Assembly: GCA_016714745.1 (NCBI GenBank)
Contig: JADKCG010000002.1
Location: 1-64,000 of the forward strand
Source: Elusimicrobiota bacterium
GTDB taxonomy: Bacteria; Elusimicrobiota; Elusimicrobia; FEN-1173
Reading direction: 5' to 3'
Length of the DNA: 64,000 nucleotides
A model generated the notes under the pieces. It made no database searches, was not told where the DNA came from, and worked only from the letters and a program-made list of their open reading frames with translations. Positions 50,487 through 60,089 of this stretch are shown one piece after another. Position 1 is the stretch's first letter. Every line of letters starts with the position of its first letter. The position numbers and the translations under genes were made by a program.

Positions 50487-51973
50487 GGGACAATAGCGCC
50501 TAAATTTAAATCCGTCGAATTCTTGGATTTTAACAACCGCACTATCTTGCGTAATGTGTCGGGCGTCGCCACCTTCCAATGATAACCCGCGAAAAACAAA
50601 CAACTCAATAGGACAATTTTAAGGAATAACTGACTTGCGTAGGACGCGTCCATTGCGCGCATAAGAATGCCTGATGCGGTGCTCAGCATAAAAATCGCAT
50701 ACACACAAAACACGAATCCCCACTCAAATCTGATTTTATACAAAAATTGCCCCATGACAGTAAGCAACGCATTGATGGTCACATACGAACCCAACATGGC
50801 CACGGATGCGCCCATCAGCCCATACCGTGGGACCAATAATATATTCATGCCAACGTTAACCAATGTTCCGACAATGGTGACAAAAAAGATATACAAGGGC
50901 CTTTTCATATAAGCAAACTGAACCCCGACGAACATGCCAAAGATGTTGGTCGACATGGCACAAAGCACGATCATTATCACATCCACGGCGGGCCTGTACG
51001 TTGGAGGAGCGAGGAGTCGAATAATTTCAGGGGAAAACAACAGAAACGCGAGCAAGGGGCAAGAGGTTGTAAAAAGAAAATAGGAGAACAACCTCCCAAC
51101 AGGTCCACTGGCCTTTTCTCCCTGATCAAAGACCTGCCGGTAACACGGAGGTTGGAACGAAGACCAAATGGCGTTCATAAATGAAAATGATGCATTTCCA
51201 AGACTCTGCCCAATGTTATAAACACCGACGGCTTGAAGTGTTAGCGACTTGTTTAACATGAATTTATCGAAAAATTTTCCGACAAATCCCGTGAATGATT
51301 TTGGAATACTTTGCACCCCAAAGAGAAGGCTCTCTTTAAGCATGGCAAGACTCAAGCTTTTCTTAAAGTGTTTCATAAAATAGAGGGTGCCTAGCGTGGA
51401 TGCGACAAATGAGCTTATGAGGGATGCGTAGACCAACGCCGTATAGTTTTTTAATGCGAGACAGAGCAACACGTTAAGTGCGCTCAAAAACACAGCGTGA
51501 AATATTGAAAAAAAAGAATGGGTTTTTGCATTTTCAAAATTCTGAAGTGTCGTCAAATACACATTGAAAATCGTCAGTAAAAACAGGGATATGTAATATA
51601 TGAAAAATATTTTCCCGTAGCCTTCATCCCCGATGAGCATTCTGGATAAACTGTTCCTGCAAAAGAAAACGGGAACCGCAGTAACAAAGAGAGAAAGATA
51701 CAGGAATAATTGACATGTGAATAGAAATTGCCCTAATCGATCAGGTTCTTTTCGGTATTCAAAAAAGAACCGTTGGACCGCTGAGGGCATTCCCCAGGAA
51801 AAAACCCCTACCGCAAAGGTGGGAAATATCGTTGCCATCGTCACTACGCCAAAATCTTGGGGCGTCAATATCCGAGTTAATATTGGAAGTGTGATCACAT
51901 GGACTGCCATACCAGCAAACTTCGGCAAAATATAGAAAAAAGAGTTTACGATCGTCTTCTTTTCTACTTCCAT
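50483..51973 (-). CDS. Wzx-type oligosaccharide flippase
   Basis: The start at ATG 51973 overlaps the upstream gene; a longer frame to 51997 exists. The 496-residue protein has 12-14 TM helices. Its start (E-V-E-K-K-T-I-V-N-S-F-F-Y-I-L-P-K-F-A-G-M) is typical of MATE-like Wzx/polysaccharide exporters (N-S-x-x-x-x-x-x-x). R-I-L-T-P-Q-D-F-G near 41 is a family hallmark. It flips lipid-linked oligosaccharide across the inner membrane. It makes the cluster a Wzx-dependent surface-glycan locus; no clear Wzy is seen. Confidence 0.92.
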   Translation of the reverse strand: MEVEKKTIVNSFFYILPKFAGMAVHVITLPILTRILTPQDFGVVTMATIFPTFAVGVFSWGMPSAVQRFFFEYRKEPDRLGQFLFTCQLFLYLSLFVTAVPVFFCRNSLSRMLIGDEGYGKIFFIYYISLFLLTIFNVYLTTLQNFENAKTHSFFSIFHAVFLSALNVLLCLALKNYTALVYASLISSFVASTLGTLYFMKHFKKSLSLAMLKESLLFGVQSIPKSFTGFVGKFFDKFMLNKSLTLQAVGVYNIGQSLGNASFSFMNAIWSSFQPPCYRQVFDQGEKASGPVGRLFSYFLFTTSCPLLAFLLFSPEIIRLLAPPTYRPAVDVIMIVLCAMSTNIFGMFVGVQFAYMKRPLYIFFVTIVGTLVNVGMNILLVPRYGLMGASVAMLGSYVTINALLTVMGQFLYKIRFEWGFVFCVYAIFMLSTASGILMRAMDASYASQLFLKIVLLSCLFFAGYHWKVATPDTLRKIVRLLKSKNSTDLNLGAIVP

Positions 51974-54012
51974 ATAGAAACGGACTCCGAACCCCATCTC
52001 ACCCGATGCAAGTGATTGGCTTTTTCAATGGCAACCTCTTTGTTTTGCCCTTGGCTAAGCTCGTTGAACAACACCTCTAGATATTGCCCAATTCGTCGGG
52101 ATGCGTGGCCATCCCGGAACGGATCCCTCTCTCGTGCCCACTGCGCAAGTTTTGGATGAATATTAAATTTGCCGCCGGCCCTTCTCTGGGTGACGACATA
52201 GGTTTTCAATCCCTCCAGGGAATCAAATATCACTTCATCTCTCCCCCACGCATAGAGCTCCCCAGAATAAATTTTCTCCAAGTCTAAAAAAAGCGTGGGA
52301 GTTCCTGCCAACAGACTTTCGAGAACCGCCGTTCCCGCCAAATAGATCCCCACTGCGAGGTCAGCCGCTTGCGACACTTCAGAGGGATACTGATTTGTCA
52401 CATATTTACCATCAGAGACAACAAGGCACCGACCTGTTTCCATTGCTTTATTAATTAAATTGGAACAACCCGAAATGCGCGATAAAAGAGTTTTTGGGTA
52501 CCCCGGTTTAAAAATGACTCCAATTTCCTTGTCCTGAATAATCCACTGAAGTAAAAATGAATACAAGTCGGCAACTCGCTGATGGCCAATGGTGGAGTAT
52601 GAATCATCCGATGAATTTTCATCAAAGAATGCGATGATCGTCTTGGCTCCTTGATTCAATAAAAGGTTTCTTAAATGCACGGATTTATTCTTTGCGGCCA
52701 GGAAGGAATGGTCGGTGACATAACCAGTGTATACGATGGAATTTAAGATTGACCCATTCTCTTTCCAAAACCTTTCGTAATGGGGAGAAAATAAAAAAAG
52801 GACTTCTGCGTTTGAGCTCAGCCAGCCACTTGAAAACCAAATGTTCGAAAACTGATTGGAAACGCCCACGCCTCCGGACGTCCTAATAGCCGAGTGAATC
52901 GCAATATTGTACTTGTCGAAATCGTTGGGAAGGTAGGCCAGCCGGATCCCGTGGTGAACAAAAAATTCACGCCAGAGAATAAAACCGTAAAGCAAACGAG
53001 TTATTTCAGGAAAATAATGTACACAGGCGGAAAGCGGGTGACGGAGTAATGATAAGCCTAACAACCCAATGGGCCCCAGCAGTCTCCTCTTCGGAATGTG
53101 GGCTGGACCCCAACATGGAATTCGGCGATTCGGACTGGTTTTGCCAATGAACCAGTAGCGTATTCCATTTTTATCTAATAGATCAAGATCAGCGTCTGTG
53201 ATGGGAATATCGGCCCGATAAAACACGACGGTCACTTTGTCTTTGGGTAAATCGGAGTTGATCAACCAAAAGAAATCACTCCGATCATCCAAATTTAAAG
53301 ATATTGACTTGCCCATATACAGAGCGACAATGCCACCCTCCACATCTTCCCTCTTTTTTGCATGATTCCCATGAAGCGGGATTCCAACTCTTTTTTTTGG
53401 TTCGATGTTTGGGCGAATGACTCCGCGCAGGAATTGCTTGATTAACTGCGCAATAGGACGAACGATTGATAAGAGATTGAGGTCGATGTAGGTAGAAAAG
53501 AGGAGGTCTTTGGAATCGAATGAACGGGAAAAGATGTCTCCCCTGAAAATGTATTGATATCGGAACCTACAGGACACGGATCCCTGTATGTTGAAGTTCT
53601 TTTTATGCCGCGTGATAGCAAGAATATGGACAACTTGGCTATAGACGTTTTCCCAGATTGCCTTATCGAGAAATAACCTTAATTCATCTTTTGAAAAAAA
53701 TCGGGGGGGGCCAGAAAGTTCTAAAACGATTCGTTCCCGCAAGGCCGCACAGATCCTGTTTGTTTTCTCCAGGACATCTGGAAATGGACTCCCTCCCTTA
53801 TCATCCGTGAGTTCCCAAAGATGAAAAACAACGGGTTCGATCTCTGCGACCGCCGCGCCGATCCCCAATAGGAACGAATAAAATCGATAAGCCGCGTTGG
53901 TCCGTTTTAGAAAAAATATTTTTTTTATTTTTCGACGCAATAAATCTGGAAGGAGAAAAACAAGAAGGCTAACAGACAAAACATCAGTGTAAATATAAGG
54001 GGAAGCCATCAC
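51964..54012 (-). CDS. Large surface-glycan protein with capsule-transferase-like C-terminus, second type
   Basis: The 682-residue protein has a hydrophobic N-terminus (about residues 8-26) and a large middle region I cannot name. The C-terminal third reads as a GT-B-like domain: A-Y-L-P-N-D-F-D-K-Y-N near 340, G-G-V-G-V-S-N-Q-F-S-N near 365, then G-V-I-F-K-P-G-Y-P-K near 510. A-A-D-L-A-V-G-I-Y-L-A-G-T-A-V-L-E-S-L-L-A-G-T-P-T-L-F is near 580. This resembles the KpsC/KpsS and LIC-type surface carbohydrate proteins. It follows the asparagine-synthase-like gene by 18 bases. Confidence 0.55.
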   Translation of the reverse strand: MMASPYIYTDVLSVSLLVFLLPDLLRRKIKKIFFLKRTNAAYRFYSFLLGIGAAVAEIEPVVFHLWELTDDKGGSPFPDVLEKTNRICAALRERIVLELSGPPRFFSKDELRLFLDKAIWENVYSQVVHILAITRHKKNFNIQGSVSCRFRYQYIFRGDIFSRSFDSKDLLFSTYIDLNLLSIVRPIAQLIKQFLRGVIRPNIEPKKRVGIPLHGNHAKKREDVEGGIVALYMGKSISLNLDDRSDFFWLINSDLPKDKVTVVFYRADIPITDADLDLLDKNGIRYWFIGKTSPNRRIPCWGPAHIPKRRLLGPIGLLGLSLLRHPLSACVHYFPEITRLLYGFILWREFFVHHGIRLAYLPNDFDKYNIAIHSAIRTSGGVGVSNQFSNIWFSSGWLSSNAEVLFLFSPHYERFWKENGSILNSIVYTGYVTDHSFLAAKNKSVHLRNLLLNQGAKTIIAFFDENSSDDSYSTIGHQRVADLYSFLLQWIIQDKEIGVIFKPGYPKTLLSRISGCSNLINKAMETGRCLVVSDGKYVTNQYPSEVSQAADLAVGIYLAGTAVLESLLAGTPTLFLDLEKIYSGELYAWGRDEVIFDSLEGLKTYVVTQRRAGGKFNIHPKLAQWARERDPFRDGHASRRIGQYLEVLFNELSQGQNKEVAIEKANHLHRVRWGSESVSIWK

Positions 54013-54030
54013 GTGAAAGACATGCTCCCC

Positions 54031-55968
54031 TTAATACCACCCTGTAATACACAAAGTGATGAGAGTGACCAGGTTGTTAAAATCTTGGCCGTCCGATTCT
54101 TTCTTTTGAAGATACGCGTCTGTGATTGAATCAAGATATTTAACATTGAAAGAACGATCGTCAAGGAGGGCTCGATAGGGTTTCGATTTAATTGTTTCCC
54201 TGAAATAGTCACTCACTCCCGAGCGGTAAACGACCTCTTTTGTCAGAGAAAAACCTTCGAGAACGTCATAGAGATAGGAATGCGGGCCGGTTTCAAGCAA
54301 TTCGTAGGGGAATTTTAGCCGGTTTTTTAATAACCATTTAAGAGGATATTTTGTGTTATTAAGGTCAAGTCCTCGACCCCATGACTCGGGAGCCTGGGAA
54401 AGAAGTTGGACCAACCGGAGATCATTAAACGGAGAACGCCAACCATGTCCTTCCTTTTCCATAGCATGCTTTTGAACGTTAACGGTCGATCCCTGCGAAT
54501 GCATGCTGTGATAGAGATAGATCATCCACGAATAAATTGTTTCCGGAGTCATGGAATCCAGTTTTTGAAAACACTCATCAAACAGGTAATTGAATGTCTT
54601 GTTTTGAACGGTTTTCCTCAGCGCTGGATTCTCAAGGGTTTTAACAAAGGGGATCCGAGGCGCACCGTAAAACAACGGAGACAGATAACTACGTACCTTC
54701 CCTGATTTGGATGAAAAATTTTTGGCCAACTTCAACTGAGGATTCATACGCTGAAATATTTGAAATACTTTATCACTCACGTAAGAACCTTCAAGGACTT
54801 TTTTAAAAAAGGTCGGCCCGTAAAGATAACAATTCATTTTATCAGCGTATTCCGTGAAAGATTTGACAGTGTGAAAAAACGTGACGAATTGAGAAAACCC
54901 AAAATTGTGAAAAGAATCGGAGGTTTCCCCATTGAAAATGGTACCCGAATCCCCGTTTAGCCGAGTCAGTCCTTCCGATACACGCGAATAATTATGGGTA
55001 ACAATGGTGTAAATATGACGTGATTTATAAAAGGAAAGCAGTTTCTCCCAGTGAGCTACGATCCCCTTATTTTTGAAATCCAACGGAACGATTTCCGGAC
55101 GAATCCCAAAAAATTTTCCAATTTTTTTAATTTTCTCTATTTCAAAAGAATTGATGATATTGGTCGCTTTTGAATACAACATACTACCGGTTATCATTCC
55201 CACTTTCTTCGCTCCGAACTCGTCCACCAAGAGCCCGATCAAGCTTGACGAATCCCAACCGCTCGAGCTCGAGACCCATGTGGTGCCATTTTGATTGGCG
55301 CGTGTTCTCACAGAATCTCGCAAATAACTTTCGTATTTTGACAAGTGGTCTTGAGTGTATTCTTGTATGGGAAGCGGCTTGAATGCGATGATTTCTGTTT
55401 CAATGGCAAATCCATTCAAATGTTTAATCTCGCCCACAGACAAACGATTCACTCCCGCGTACATCGTTCTTGGCTTCGGAACATACCACCCATAGACCGA
55501 GAACATGTGGGCAATCATTTTCTGATCGTAACGGGGGGTGAAAAACCGAAAGAGCATATCCAAATCAGAACTTAGGTAAAATTGATTATTTTCTTCTGCA
55601 TAAAAATAATCTTGACGAGAGTACTTGTCTGCAAAAATAATCGCCTTTTTTTTATCGGAATCGGTGAGGAGACACAGAAATTGACCTTCCAGAAAACGGT
55701 GAATGTCCCTATAAGAATGTGCACGAAATGTTTTCTGAACCTGCTGTTTTGAATTCATCGGAGTTATAGAACCATCGGGGTGGACGAAATAAAACAAATC
55801 ACCCCAAATATACGCCGTTTTCGTCGCCGAAATCTGAACCGCCTGATCTGCGGTCTTAAGGCTGGCAAACAAGGGAGACCCCCGCCCCACGCCCATGACG
55901 GGTTCAAGAACAAGCCCCAGATCACGTTGACAGTCACCGGTACCAATGAAGAAATTACGCATGGTCAT
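54031..55968 (-). CDS. Asparagine synthase-like amidotransferase lacking the glutaminase Cys
   Basis: ATG 55968 has AAGGAGG at perfect spacing. The 645-residue protein has a C-terminal asparagine-synthase domain. Its PP-loop reads S-S-S-S-G-W-D-S-S-S (near residue 236), where SGGxDS is usual. L-N-G-D-S-G-T-I-F-N-G-E-T-S-D and E-K-E-G-H-G-W-R-S-P-F-N-D fit the family. Asn-synthase relatives need Cys2 to use glutamine. Here the N-terminus is M-T-M-R, so it should use free ammonia or another nucleophile. It may amidate a uronic or nonulosonic acid carboxylate (inference). Confidence 0.8.
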   Translation of the reverse strand: MTMRNFFIGTGDCQRDLGLVLEPVMGVGRGSPLFASLKTADQAVQISATKTAYIWGDLFYFVHPDGSITPMNSKQQVQKTFRAHSYRDIHRFLEGQFLCLLTDSDKKKAIIFADKYSRQDYFYAEENNQFYLSSDLDMLFRFFTPRYDQKMIAHMFSVYGWYVPKPRTMYAGVNRLSVGEIKHLNGFAIETEIIAFKPLPIQEYTQDHLSKYESYLRDSVRTRANQNGTTWVSSSSGWDSSSLIGLLVDEFGAKKVGMITGSMLYSKATNIINSFEIEKIKKIGKFFGIRPEIVPLDFKNKGIVAHWEKLLSFYKSRHIYTIVTHNYSRVSEGLTRLNGDSGTIFNGETSDSFHNFGFSQFVTFFHTVKSFTEYADKMNCYLYGPTFFKKVLEGSYVSDKVFQIFQRMNPQLKLAKNFSSKSGKVRSYLSPLFYGAPRIPFVKTLENPALRKTVQNKTFNYLFDECFQKLDSMTPETIYSWMIYLYHSMHSQGSTVNVQKHAMEKEGHGWRSPFNDLRLVQLLSQAPESWGRGLDLNNTKYPLKWLLKNRLKFPYELLETGPHSYLYDVLEGFSLTKEVVYRSGVSDYFRETIKSKPYRALLDDRSFNVKYLDSITDAYLQKKESDGQDFNNLVTLITLCITGWY

Positions 55969-56563
55969 CGTTGCCTCCTTTCAATCTTTGCCCGCCTCTT
56001 ACGTATTCGTCCCTCAACAACCCCATACGAAAACAGTCCACGTACGAACCGTCTACATAAAAATGCTGCCGCAAAATCCCCTCCACTTTGAACCCAATGC
56101 GCAGGAACGCACGGTGAGACGCCTCGTTGCCCATGATCATTCCGCAGTAGAGTTTGTGTAAATTCAGTCGCCCAAAGGCATGCTCAACAACGAGCCGAAT
56201 CGCTTCTGTTCCGTATCCTCTGCCGCGAGACCGCTTGTCTCCGATCAAAATGCCGACCTCCGCATGACGGTCTTTCCATTGGATATCGGTTAATGAAATA
56301 TTTCCCATATGTTTTTTGCTTTTTTTCAAGAAAATACCAAGGAGAAGGCCATTTTTATTGAGCTCATAGGTGCGGACATACGTCCGCAATTCTTGAACAG
56401 TCACGGGGAATCGTCCAACGGCCATAAATCGAGTTGTGTCTTGGTCATTGACCCAATCCACATAGTAGGACATATCCGCTTTTTCGGAAATCAGTCCAAG
56501 CACCACGTGCTTTCCTACTAGGTATTTTGTTTTCATCTTTCCCGCTCTGTCTATTATTTTCAT
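55955..56563 (-). CDS. GNAT N-acetyltransferase (RimJ/RimL-like), PseH candidate
   Basis: Starts at ATG 56563 or 56536 (second is closer to the family N-terminus, V-V-L-G-L-I-S). Motifs: W-V-N-D, then H-M-G-N-I-S-L, E-V-G-I-L-I-G-D and the acetyl-CoA loop R-S-R-G-R-G-Y-G-T-E-A. It ends with N-E-A-S-H-R-A-F-L-R-I-G-F-K-V-E-G. This GNAT type acetylates amino sugars in pse clusters (PseH step on UDP-4-amino sugar). No other acetyltransferase is near pseB/pseC, so PseH is a fair guess. It overlaps the asparagine-synthase-like gene by 14 bases. Confidence 0.85.
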   Translation of the reverse strand: MKIIDRAGKMKTKYLVGKHVVLGLISEKADMSYYVDWVNDQDTTRFMAVGRFPVTVQELRTYVRTYELNKNGLLLGIFLKKSKKHMGNISLTDIQWKDRHAEVGILIGDKRSRGRGYGTEAIRLVVEHAFGRLNLHKLYCGMIMGNEASHRAFLRIGFKVEGILRQHFYVDGSYVDCFRMGLLRDEYVRGGQRLKGGNDDHA

Positions 56564-56600
56564 TCATCCACCCAATTCGCAAAACCAAATTTTTTGATTT

Positions 56601-57629
56601 TCATCGACAGTTTATTTGACAATCTTTGCAGGCCGCTATTTCGTCGTACCTTTGCTCCCTATGCAATTGCCTCATGGCTGTGAGTTCGGGGCTGTGCCAA
56701 AGGTCTCGGATCGTGCGTGTTTTGATATCTCCGATGGGGTTCTTACTGTGGTGGTCCCCGCAACACATCAACACGGTGCCGTCAAAGAGAATGACCATTC
56801 TTTGCCAGAGTTGCGGGCAAGGAAAGCGTTCCTTTTGTTGAGGGGCCTTCACCTGGGCGTCTTCGCCTGCTTCATTGTTCCCGGAACGATAACGTGAGAT
56901 GCCGATCCTGTTCACTTTATCCTCCCAAAAGTGGATGTAATCCTTGAGTTCCTTTTGGTTCATGGACATGTACACCATTTGAACCATGACGGAGGGGAAT
57001 TTTGACCCCATTTCATTGCGAATCCGAATAAATTCAAGTATGCGTTCCAGAGTCTTTTCGTAATGGGCCCCTTTGCGAACGGCATCGTAAAGGGACGGGT
57101 CCATACTGTCCAGCGAGAACTTAATGCGCACCAGCCCAGCGGCGATGAGGTCCCGGGAGAGTTTTTCGTTGAGCAAGGTACCGTTAGTGTTAAACTGAAC
57201 ATCCATAATCCCCGCTTCGCGGGCCAAACGAACGAACTCCGCAATCCGAGGATGAAGGGTTGGTTCCCCTCGAAAATTAAACTTCACGGACGGTAGTTCT
57301 GCTTTGTTGAGCCTAATTTCGTCCATGATCTTCTTGAAAAGATCAATGGAAATTAAACCAGACGGCATGGTGTCAAAGGGAATTTGGCACATGGTACATC
57401 GGAGGTTACAGACGGCCGCCGCTTCCACATCCAAGTGCAAAGGGTAGTCGCCCACCGTCTGAGTGCGGGGAAGTTCGGACCAATTTTTTCGGTAGGCGAG
57501 ATAGGAGGGGCCGAGGTATTTTTCCACATTGTCATGGCGGTCGGTACCGAGAACCTCTAAATAGTCTGCGCTCACGGGGACCACCCGTTCCATTGGCAAT
57601 AAGTCCATGGGAATAAATACAGTGTTCAT
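56601..57629 (-). CDS. Radical SAM/SPASM protein, second copy
   Basis: The 342-residue protein (ATG 57629, GGGGG upstream) has C-N-L-R-C-T-M-C near residue 75 and F-R-G-E-P-T-L-H-P near 118. S-L-D-S-M-D near 175 is then followed by a SPASM-like Cys set (C-P-Q-L near 275, C-C-G-D-H near 295, C-K-D-C-Q-I-N-C at the end). This resembles nonulosonate-locus radical SAM proteins of unknown reaction. It lies between the GNAT and the CMP-transferase genes. A short peptide or sugar substrate is inferred. Confidence 0.85.
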   Translation of the reverse strand: MNTVFIPMDLLPMERVVPVSADYLEVLGTDRHDNVEKYLGPSYLAYRKNWSELPRTQTVGDYPLHLDVEAAAVCNLRCTMCQIPFDTMPSGLISIDLFKKIMDEIRLNKAELPSVKFNFRGEPTLHPRIAEFVRLAREAGIMDVQFNTNGTLLNEKLSRDLIAAGLVRIKFSLDSMDPSLYDAVRKGAHYEKTLERILEFIRIRNEMGSKFPSVMVQMVYMSMNQKELKDYIHFWEDKVNRIGISRYRSGNNEAGEDAQVKAPQQKERFPCPQLWQRMVILFDGTVLMCCGDHHSKNPIGDIKTRTIRDLWHSPELTAMRQLHREQRYDEIAACKDCQINCR

Positions 57630-57690
57630 TTAACCCCCTTCGATTCCGATTCAGACGATCCCCGTTGATCGGTCCTTTTCATTCTATCAC

Positions 57691-58398
57691 TCAAGTCGTC
57701 CGGCTTCGAGCGATACTTTCGGCAAATAAAAAATCCCGTTCCTCATCAATATCAAGCCCCTGAAAATGATCCAGCACATAATAATACGGTTTTTCGCCTA
57801 TTCTATCCCCTATTATTTTCATCGTGTCCACATTTGTGATAAAAACCGCTGAATTAACGATATACCATTCAGGAAGCGTCTGGGTGCGTGGCCATTTCTC
57901 AGCTTTCCTAGAATAATTGACCGGACCGCTCTGGTCCCATATGAAGGTCTTTAAAGACGTGACCGACATTAGCGAATCAAACCCGCTATTCAACGATTCG
58001 ACATACAGATCGATGGCCTTCGTCAGCACCCTGTCGTCTGCAAAGGGTTGAGTTGTATGAGTCCATAAAACGTGCTTGGTTTTTATCTTTGGGGCAATAT
58101 GTTTGATTAAATCATCGGTGCTTGTGGAGCTTCCTGCGAATTTCGGATCCCGCCGTTCCACCCTAATTGATGAAACATCCTCTCCCGCCCCTTTGAGCCG
58201 ATCCAAAATGTCTGTTATTTCCGGCACATCCGTATCCACCACGATCTCGTCCAAGGCTTTCACCCTTAATAACTGCTTGATTTTGAGTTCTGTCAACCCA
58301 AAGGGATATGGACCGAAGGGACGGGTATTTTTATTTAGGACCCTTTGACTCCCCGCACGAATGGGGAGAACAGCCGAGATGGTTTCCCCCTTCATCAT
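57691..58398 (-). CDS. Acylneuraminate cytidylyltransferase (NeuA type)
   Basis: ATG 58398, with GGGAGG upstream, is chosen over an in-frame extension. The 235-residue protein has I-S-A-V-L-P-I-R-A-G-S-Q-R-V near 5 (CTP loop), V-V-D-T-D-V-P near 52 and S-S-T-S-T-D-D-L-I near 88. L-W-T-H-T-T-Q-P-F-A near 108 is the N-x-T-x-P motif. The end has L-D-I-D-E-E-R-D. It activates a sugar acid with CTP. It overlaps the aldolase gene by four bases, so the aldolase product is likely its substrate. Confidence 0.9.
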   Translation of the reverse strand: MMKGETISAVLPIRAGSQRVLNKNTRPFGPYPFGLTELKIKQLLRVKALDEIVVDTDVPEITDILDRLKGAGEDVSSIRVERRDPKFAGSSTSTDDLIKHIAPKIKTKHVLWTHTTQPFADDRVLTKAIDLYVESLNSGFDSLMSVTSLKTFIWDQSGPVNYSRKAEKWPRTQTLPEWYIVNSAVFITNVDTMKIIGDRIGEKPYYYVLDHFQGLDIDEERDFLFAESIARSRTT

Positions 58399-60089
58399 GT
58401 CGTGGCCTCCCAAACGACCCGATGGTGCTTCTGAAAGATCGTGGGCGTGATGATCCAAAAAGCCGCGGATTTCTCAGCAAGGATAACGCGCGCTGTCTCC
58501 AATTCTTTATGTGTCATCTGATTCAGTGTTTCAAATTCTTGCCTCTTCTCGTCCGATTCATCTTCCGCTTTTTTCTCCGGCGAATCCGAGTTGGGGTAAT
58601 AAAAAAGATTTCTCTCGTTGGGAGAAAACCCATCCATCCCTGCCACATAGATTTCCTTGAACCCGATCGCGGCCATCGACAAAATGGCTTGCACTCCTGA
58701 ATTGGTTGGCAATTTATGGGGAAAAACGTACTCTTTGTTTAAAGAAAATGCGTCAATGGGAATTCTCGAAATAGTGTCTTGAGGCCCCCCCTCTCCCTCG
58801 TCGATTTCGATGTAGGGGTTGAGAATCACTTGCACCCCAGCTCCCCCCTTTTGATAATTTTGTCTTAACCGACGGGCGCTTCCAAAAAAGACGGCATCCG
58901 TTCGTTCTGGAAGAAAATTATTGTTTACACACACGACCGCGCATTTCGTTTCATCAACGAACCGGCGGATGGAGTCCATGGATGTGCCCAGGGTCCCTCC
59001 CCCACACGCGATCAACACTTTCCCTTGGGAAGATCCGACCAGGCCCCTCACTTTTGTCGTGGTGACGGGCATCAACTTTTTTGCTTTTTCTATTTTGTAT
59101 TGGAAAGCAACATTGATATTTTTTTCTCGGTTAAATTCAGCTCGTTCGTCAAAAGGGATTTTACTGAGTGCAAGAAAAACCTCTTTGGCTGAATAAATTT
59201 TCAGTTTCAGCATTTCCCCAGCGTAGTGGGGGTGACAATTCAGCGCCCCAGAGACGACTTGCGCCACTGAATTTCCCCATTTATATTGTTTTTTTAACGG
59301 CTCCATGTAAATTTCAGCGAAATCAAGCAAAGGGAGCGCGTTGTATCTTGTCGGACTAACTTGACCAAGATAGAGAAGCAATGTCTCTATGGGTAAATTT
59401 CCTCCTCCCCTCCCCATCCCATTAACAGAACCATCAATGATGGAGACACCCCCTTGAATGGCCTCAAGTGTGTTGGCAAAAGCCAGTTGGAGATTGTTGT
59501 GCGGATGAAATCCCAGGGGGGCATCTGTCTGCGATCGGATGGTTTTTAAAATGTCCCTCAATTTTGATGGGATGAGACTGCCAAAGCTATCCGCAAGATA
59601 AAAATACGTCACTTGTTTTTTATACTTTTCCATAAGACAGGCAAGGGCATTCATTTCCGATGGGGTGTAATTTGAAATTCCCATGAAATTGACACTGGTT
59701 TCGTACCCCTTCCCCGCCAATTGCGCGGCAAGCTCAGCTCCCCGTTCCGCATCGGCCTTGCGTGTGACGATTCGAAGAATGTCCGCCCCAAAATCCCCCT
59801 GACGGGGAAACAGGCCAGCGATCAACTCTTTTGAAAAATCAACCAGGAGGGAAACACGGGCTCCGTTTTTGAATGAGCCGCGGATATCATTGATTAGTTT
59901 TGAGTCGCAGTTCCTAAAAAGGGAGGCCTTATCTGCCAAGGGGCTACAAAATCCCAACTCAACGTATTCGCACCCGGATGAGCTGACCGCCCAATACAGA
60001 GCTTTTCCGAAATCCACACTAAAATTCCAGTTGTTAATGTAACCGCCGTCGCGGATGGTACAGTCAAGTATTTTGAGATTTTCAAACAT
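58395..60089 (-). CDS. DRE-TIM aldolase fused to a DUF115-like domain
   Basis: The 564-residue protein starts L-D-C-T-I-R-D-G-G-Y, the DRE-TIM signature. G-F-H-P-H-N-N-L-Q-L-A-F-A (metal H-x-H) and N-G-M-G-R-G-G-G-N-L-P follow, as in 4-hydroxy-2-oxovalerate or HMG-like aldolases. Residues ~330-500 form a second domain (V-L-I-A-C-G-G-G-T-L-G-T-S-M, C-V-N-N-N-F-L-P) that resembles DUF115/MptE-type proteins. It lies between HAD and CMP-transferase genes, each overlapped by 4-8 bases. Together they look like an aldol route to a ulosonic acid, distinct from NeuB chemistry; that is inference. Confidence 0.8.
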   Translation of the reverse strand: MFENLKILDCTIRDGGYINNWNFSVDFGKALYWAVSSSGCEYVELGFCSPLADKASLFRNCDSKLINDIRGSFKNGARVSLLVDFSKELIAGLFPRQGDFGADILRIVTRKADAERGAELAAQLAGKGYETSVNFMGISNYTPSEMNALACLMEKYKKQVTYFYLADSFGSLIPSKLRDILKTIRSQTDAPLGFHPHNNLQLAFANTLEAIQGGVSIIDGSVNGMGRGGGNLPIETLLLYLGQVSPTRYNALPLLDFAEIYMEPLKKQYKWGNSVAQVVSGALNCHPHYAGEMLKLKIYSAKEVFLALSKIPFDERAEFNREKNINVAFQYKIEKAKKLMPVTTTKVRGLVGSSQGKVLIACGGGTLGTSMDSIRRFVDETKCAVVCVNNNFLPERTDAVFFGSARRLRQNYQKGGAGVQVILNPYIEIDEGEGGPQDTISRIPIDAFSLNKEYVFPHKLPTNSGVQAILSMAAIGFKEIYVAGMDGFSPNERNLFYYPNSDSPEKKAEDESDEKRQEFETLNQMTHKELETARVILAEKSAAFWIITPTIFQKHHRVVWEATT

